A DNA stretch of 64,000 nucleotides, taken from Bernardetia sp. (lineage in GTDB: Bacteria > Bacteroidota > Bacteroidia > Cytophagales > Bernardetiaceae). Positions 61,970 through 64,000 of the stretch are shown here, one piece after another. The DNA is taken from the NCBI RefSeq assembly GCF_020630935.1, contig NZ_JAHDIG010000001.1, forward strand, positions 62,001 to 126,000, written 5' to 3'. Made by a program: the position numbers and the translations under genes. The notes under the pieces were generated by a model. That model was not told the origin of the DNA, made no database searches, and worked only from the letters and a program-made list of their open reading frames with translations. The stretch's first letter is position 1. Every line of letters begins with the position of its first letter.

Positions 61970-62870
61970 TATGCCACCCTTTTCCATATTCTAAGTAAGA
62001 TTTATATTCTACTACTGGAAACCACTTTAATCGTAGGTCTTTTTCATTAAAATTTTCTTCATCTATTACTAAAAATCCATCTTCGTTTATATGAAACTTG
62101 AAGTTTGTTTTGAAATTTTCCCTGTTGCTTGTGTTTTTCAGTGTGAGATAATCAAAGGACGATATTTCTACTGCTGAAACTCCATAAGCAATCTCTTTTT
62201 TTACTTTTAAAATAGGCAAAATAAAGTTATTCTCGGCTCTATCAGTTTGAGGAAAGTAAATATACTCTTCGGCTAGTAAAGTAGTTGCTTCTGAATGAAT
62301 ACTAGCCAGTTCTGCTTTTATTCTGCCCAAGTGAATCAAAACTTCTATTGACTTTCCTTTAAGATATTTCTTCTCAATTTCTTGATTAGTCATATCATCA
62401 TGAAAAACATAGTCTTTATATTTTTGAGCAAGTAAAGTATCTGTTTTTCTGATTTCTTGTATGTAGTTTTGGAAAATACTTTGGACTGCTATATTTTCTA
62501 TCGTAATATTTTGATTATACTTTTTTTGGCTATCTTCATTATCAAAACTCAACTTTTGTAGAGAATCAATTTGATTTATTTTCTGAGAATATTTTTCATA
62601 AACTTCCTCTAGCTTTTTAACTCTCTCTAAATGAACTAACAGATGTTTTGGACTGCCTGTCTCTTCTATATGGCTATGAACTAAATACTTACTTCTATCA
62701 GCTACATTTTTAAGTGTCTTTGAAAGCCTTTCTGCATCTTTTTTGGTTTGCTCCAAGAGTAGAATTTCTTTCTCATCATATTTTTCAGTCAAGAAAGCAT
62801 CATAGATATATTTTCCTCCCAAAAAAAGTAAGAGAAACAAAGGAATCAGAGGATGAAGCAGTTTTTTCAT
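61959..62870 (-). CDS. membrane-anchored coiled-coil unknown protein, upstream gene of a pair
   Basis: 303 residues. N-terminal membrane helix (about 5-25), long helical/coiled-coil region (KYDEKEILLLEQTKKDAERL, LLVHLERVKKLEEVYEKYSQ, KINQIDSLQKLSFDNED), and a C-terminal beta domain (FKFHINEDGFLVIDEENFNE). Layout matches the downstream protein: helix anchor, helices, beta end. They may be remote paralogues forming a heteromer in the periplasm, or GldM-like parts; neither is shown by motif. Single operon of two genes. Confidence 0.6.
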   Translation of the reverse strand: MKKLLHPLIPLFLLLFLGGKYIYDAFLTEKYDEKEILLLEQTKKDAERLSKTLKNVADRSKYLVHSHIEETGSPKHLLVHLERVKKLEEVYEKYSQKINQIDSLQKLSFDNEDSQKKYNQNITIENIAVQSIFQNYIQEIRKTDTLLAQKYKDYVFHDDMTNQEIEKKYLKGKSIEVLIHLGRIKAELASIHSEATTLLAEEYIYFPQTDRAENNFILPILKVKKEIAYGVSAVEISSFDYLTLKNTSNRENFKTNFKFHINEDGFLVIDEENFNEKDLRLKWFPVVEYKSYLEYGKGWHNEL

Positions 62871-63096
62871 AACATAATGATTGAAGCAATGAAAAGATAC
62901 AAACTTTCCTACTAAGTAGTTGAGTAGTACAATTTAGTTTATAAAAACTATTGTCAAGGTCTGTTTTTTTCTTCGAAAAGATCCTTGACAAAGTTAAAAT
63001 TCAACTTTTTATAAAATTGCACTAGCTTTTGAAAATAACAAAATTATACCAGCTAACTACTTAAAACAGAAAAATCTACTTTTTAGTATCTAACAC

Positions 63097-63678
63097 TTAC
63101 CCAATTACCTTATAAACCGAACCGTCTTTTGTTTGTGTACTGCTGATAAGTTCTAGTTGAGATGTTTCCCAAACACCAATTTCTCCCACCATTATTTTTT
63201 CAAGGCGTTTTTTGATAATCTTTTTGGCTTCGTCATCTGTCTTGAGATAAGCAAGTGTAACGTGTGGGTTGTAGTTTTGCGCTTCTTTATTTTCTAATTG
63301 AACATCTAGTTTTTCTAATTCTGATGCTATTTTTTCGTAAAGATTTGATAACTCTTTAGTTTTTTCTATTCCTACCCAAAGCACATGAGGAAGATTGTTT
63401 CTTTCAAATGTTCCAATGTTTTTCATTGTTAAGGTAAGCTCAAAATCTTTTGTTATCTCGTTTACAATCTCTTGTATAGATTCAATTTTCTGATGCTCAG
63501 TTTCTCCCAAAAAATGTAGCGTAATGTGCATTTTTGAAGGTTCTACCCATCGTTTTATGGGCTTCATCTCTGGATAAGATGAGAGCCACTCTTGGCACTC
63601 TTGTAATGCTTCTTGTAAAAATTGAGGTAGGGGAATGGCAATAAACAAACGAGATGTTTTTTGTAAGGGAGCTGTCAA
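63097..63678 (-). CDS. thpR: RNA 2',3'-cyclic phosphodiesterase ThpR
   Basis: 193 residues. Two HxT motifs: MHITLHFLGET and PHVTLAYLKTD, the catalytic pair of 2H phosphoesterases, with LFIAIPLPQFLQEALQE at the N-terminus typical of LigT/ThpR. Acts on 2',3'-cyclic phosphate ends of RNA or on 2'-5' ligated RNA. The start is a TTG (63678) because no ATG precedes the conserved RLFIAI block. Ends near the two-gene membrane operon but is separated by 226 bp. Confidence 0.88.
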   Translation of the reverse strand: MTAPLQKTSRLFIAIPLPQFLQEALQECQEWLSSYPEMKPIKRWVEPSKMHITLHFLGETEHQKIESIQEIVNEITKDFELTLTMKNIGTFERNNLPHVLWVGIEKTKELSNLYEKIASELEKLDVQLENKEAQNYNPHVTLAYLKTDDEAKKIIKKRLEKIMVGEIGVWETSQLELISSTQTKDGSVYKVIG

Positions 63679-63839
63679 AGTGAAAAAGGGAATTTTAACT
63701 AAAAAAATAATTAATACTGCTATCTGTGTGTTATTATTAACTGCAAAACTACAAAGAAATTGTCAAATAGCAGAAAAACAGCTTCTTAGCGTACCAAAAA
63801 AGCCATTTTTATTGTTTTTTTAGAAGAATAACACAATTT

Positions 63840-64000
63840 TTACTTACTCATCAACAAACAACTTTCTACCAATTTCAAAAACTCTGTTCGGTAGCCTTCC
63901 TCATCTTTTCCCTTAGCACTTTCTCCTAGCTCCATCACTTGCTGATACGACGAATTTCCTTTAAATTCTGAATGTCTCAAAAGCATTCCAAAACTTGCCA
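63840..64000 (-). CDS. C-terminal end of a YfbK-like (DUF3520) VWA protein, partial
   Basis: The last 53 codons of a - strand gene run into the right edge. The translation starts ASFGMLLRHSEFKGNSSYQQ and continues VMELGESAKGKDEEGYRTEF to a stop at 63840-63842. This matches the end of DUF3520/YfbK VWA proteins (FGxLLRxSxYxG...GYRxEFLxLV). The 5' part is outside the window, so size and start are unknown. It might be the VWA partner of a MoxR protein. Confidence 0.75.
   Translation of the reverse strand, partial: ASFGMLLRHSEFKGNSSYQQVMELGESAKGKDEEGYRTEFLKLVESCLLMSK

Overview
The window is AT-rich chromosomal DNA of a member of the Bacteroidota. The family that fits best is a Cytophagales type close to Bernardetia/Flexibacter, but this is inferred from gene content and style and no rRNA is present to fix it. 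Pointers are the LpxC-FabZ fusion, an Oar-type TonB-dependent receptor, DUF2911, TM2/DUF2752 and Mpo1-like proteins, the near absence of Shine-Dalgarno sequences, several TAnnTTTG-type -7 elements, and a sensor protein with long Q/E/M-rich coiled coils. I found no tRNA, rRNA, CRISPR array, phage module or intact insertion sequence. Most of the window is housekeeping, with small unknown operons and many short palindromic repeats between genes.

Layout. 0-9 kb: a transglutaminase-like protein; a three-gene operon of unknown role (cupin, unknown, asparagine-synthase-like ATPase); malate dehydrogenase; nucleoside hydrolase and acetyltransferase; a secreted amidohydrolase-like protein without the usual metal ligands; a methyltransferase; Ohr. 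9-20 kb: two exported TPR proteins flanking an unknown membrane protein; dCTP deaminase and RibD; a short-chain dehydrogenase; a VWA membrane protein. 20-28 kb: an orphan ParA-like ATPase with a charged partner; a membrane metalloprotease with a PqqD-like N-terminus; HemA; a DUF3298 protein; a TauD-type dioxygenase. 28-36 kb: DnaK, BioF-like enzyme, Mpo1-like protein, Pgk, a lipocalin-like lipoprotein, Ndk and a macro-domain protein.

36-44 kb holds acpP, fabF, rnc, TM2 and DUF2752 proteins, folP, an N-acetylmuramoyl-L-alanine amidase, uppP and a DUF2911 protein. 44-64 kb holds M23 and M28 peptidases, lpxC-fabZ, an SGNH hydrolase, a HAMP-GAF-PAS coiled-coil protein with no recognisable output domain, the large TonB receptor, a transglutaminase-like/TPR protein, MoxR, MazG, LpxD, two overlapping unknown membrane-anchored genes, ThpR, and the 3' end of a YfbK-like VWA gene at the right edge.

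Functional themes are the cell envelope (LpxC-FabZ, LpxD, UppP, amidase, M23, TonB receptor), fatty-acid synthesis (ACP, FabF, FabZ) and nucleotide/cofactor metabolism (dcd, ndk, mazG, ribD, folP, bioF, hemA). The least explained parts are the cupin/ATPase operon, the ParA pair, the PqqD-M50 protein, the output-less sensor, the overlapping gene pair at 61-63 kb, and the structured repeats at 764-894, 8016-8149, 47257-47330 and 57650-57900. No complete known defence or biosynthetic system is present. All calls rest on reading translations and motifs by eye; no database search was run.
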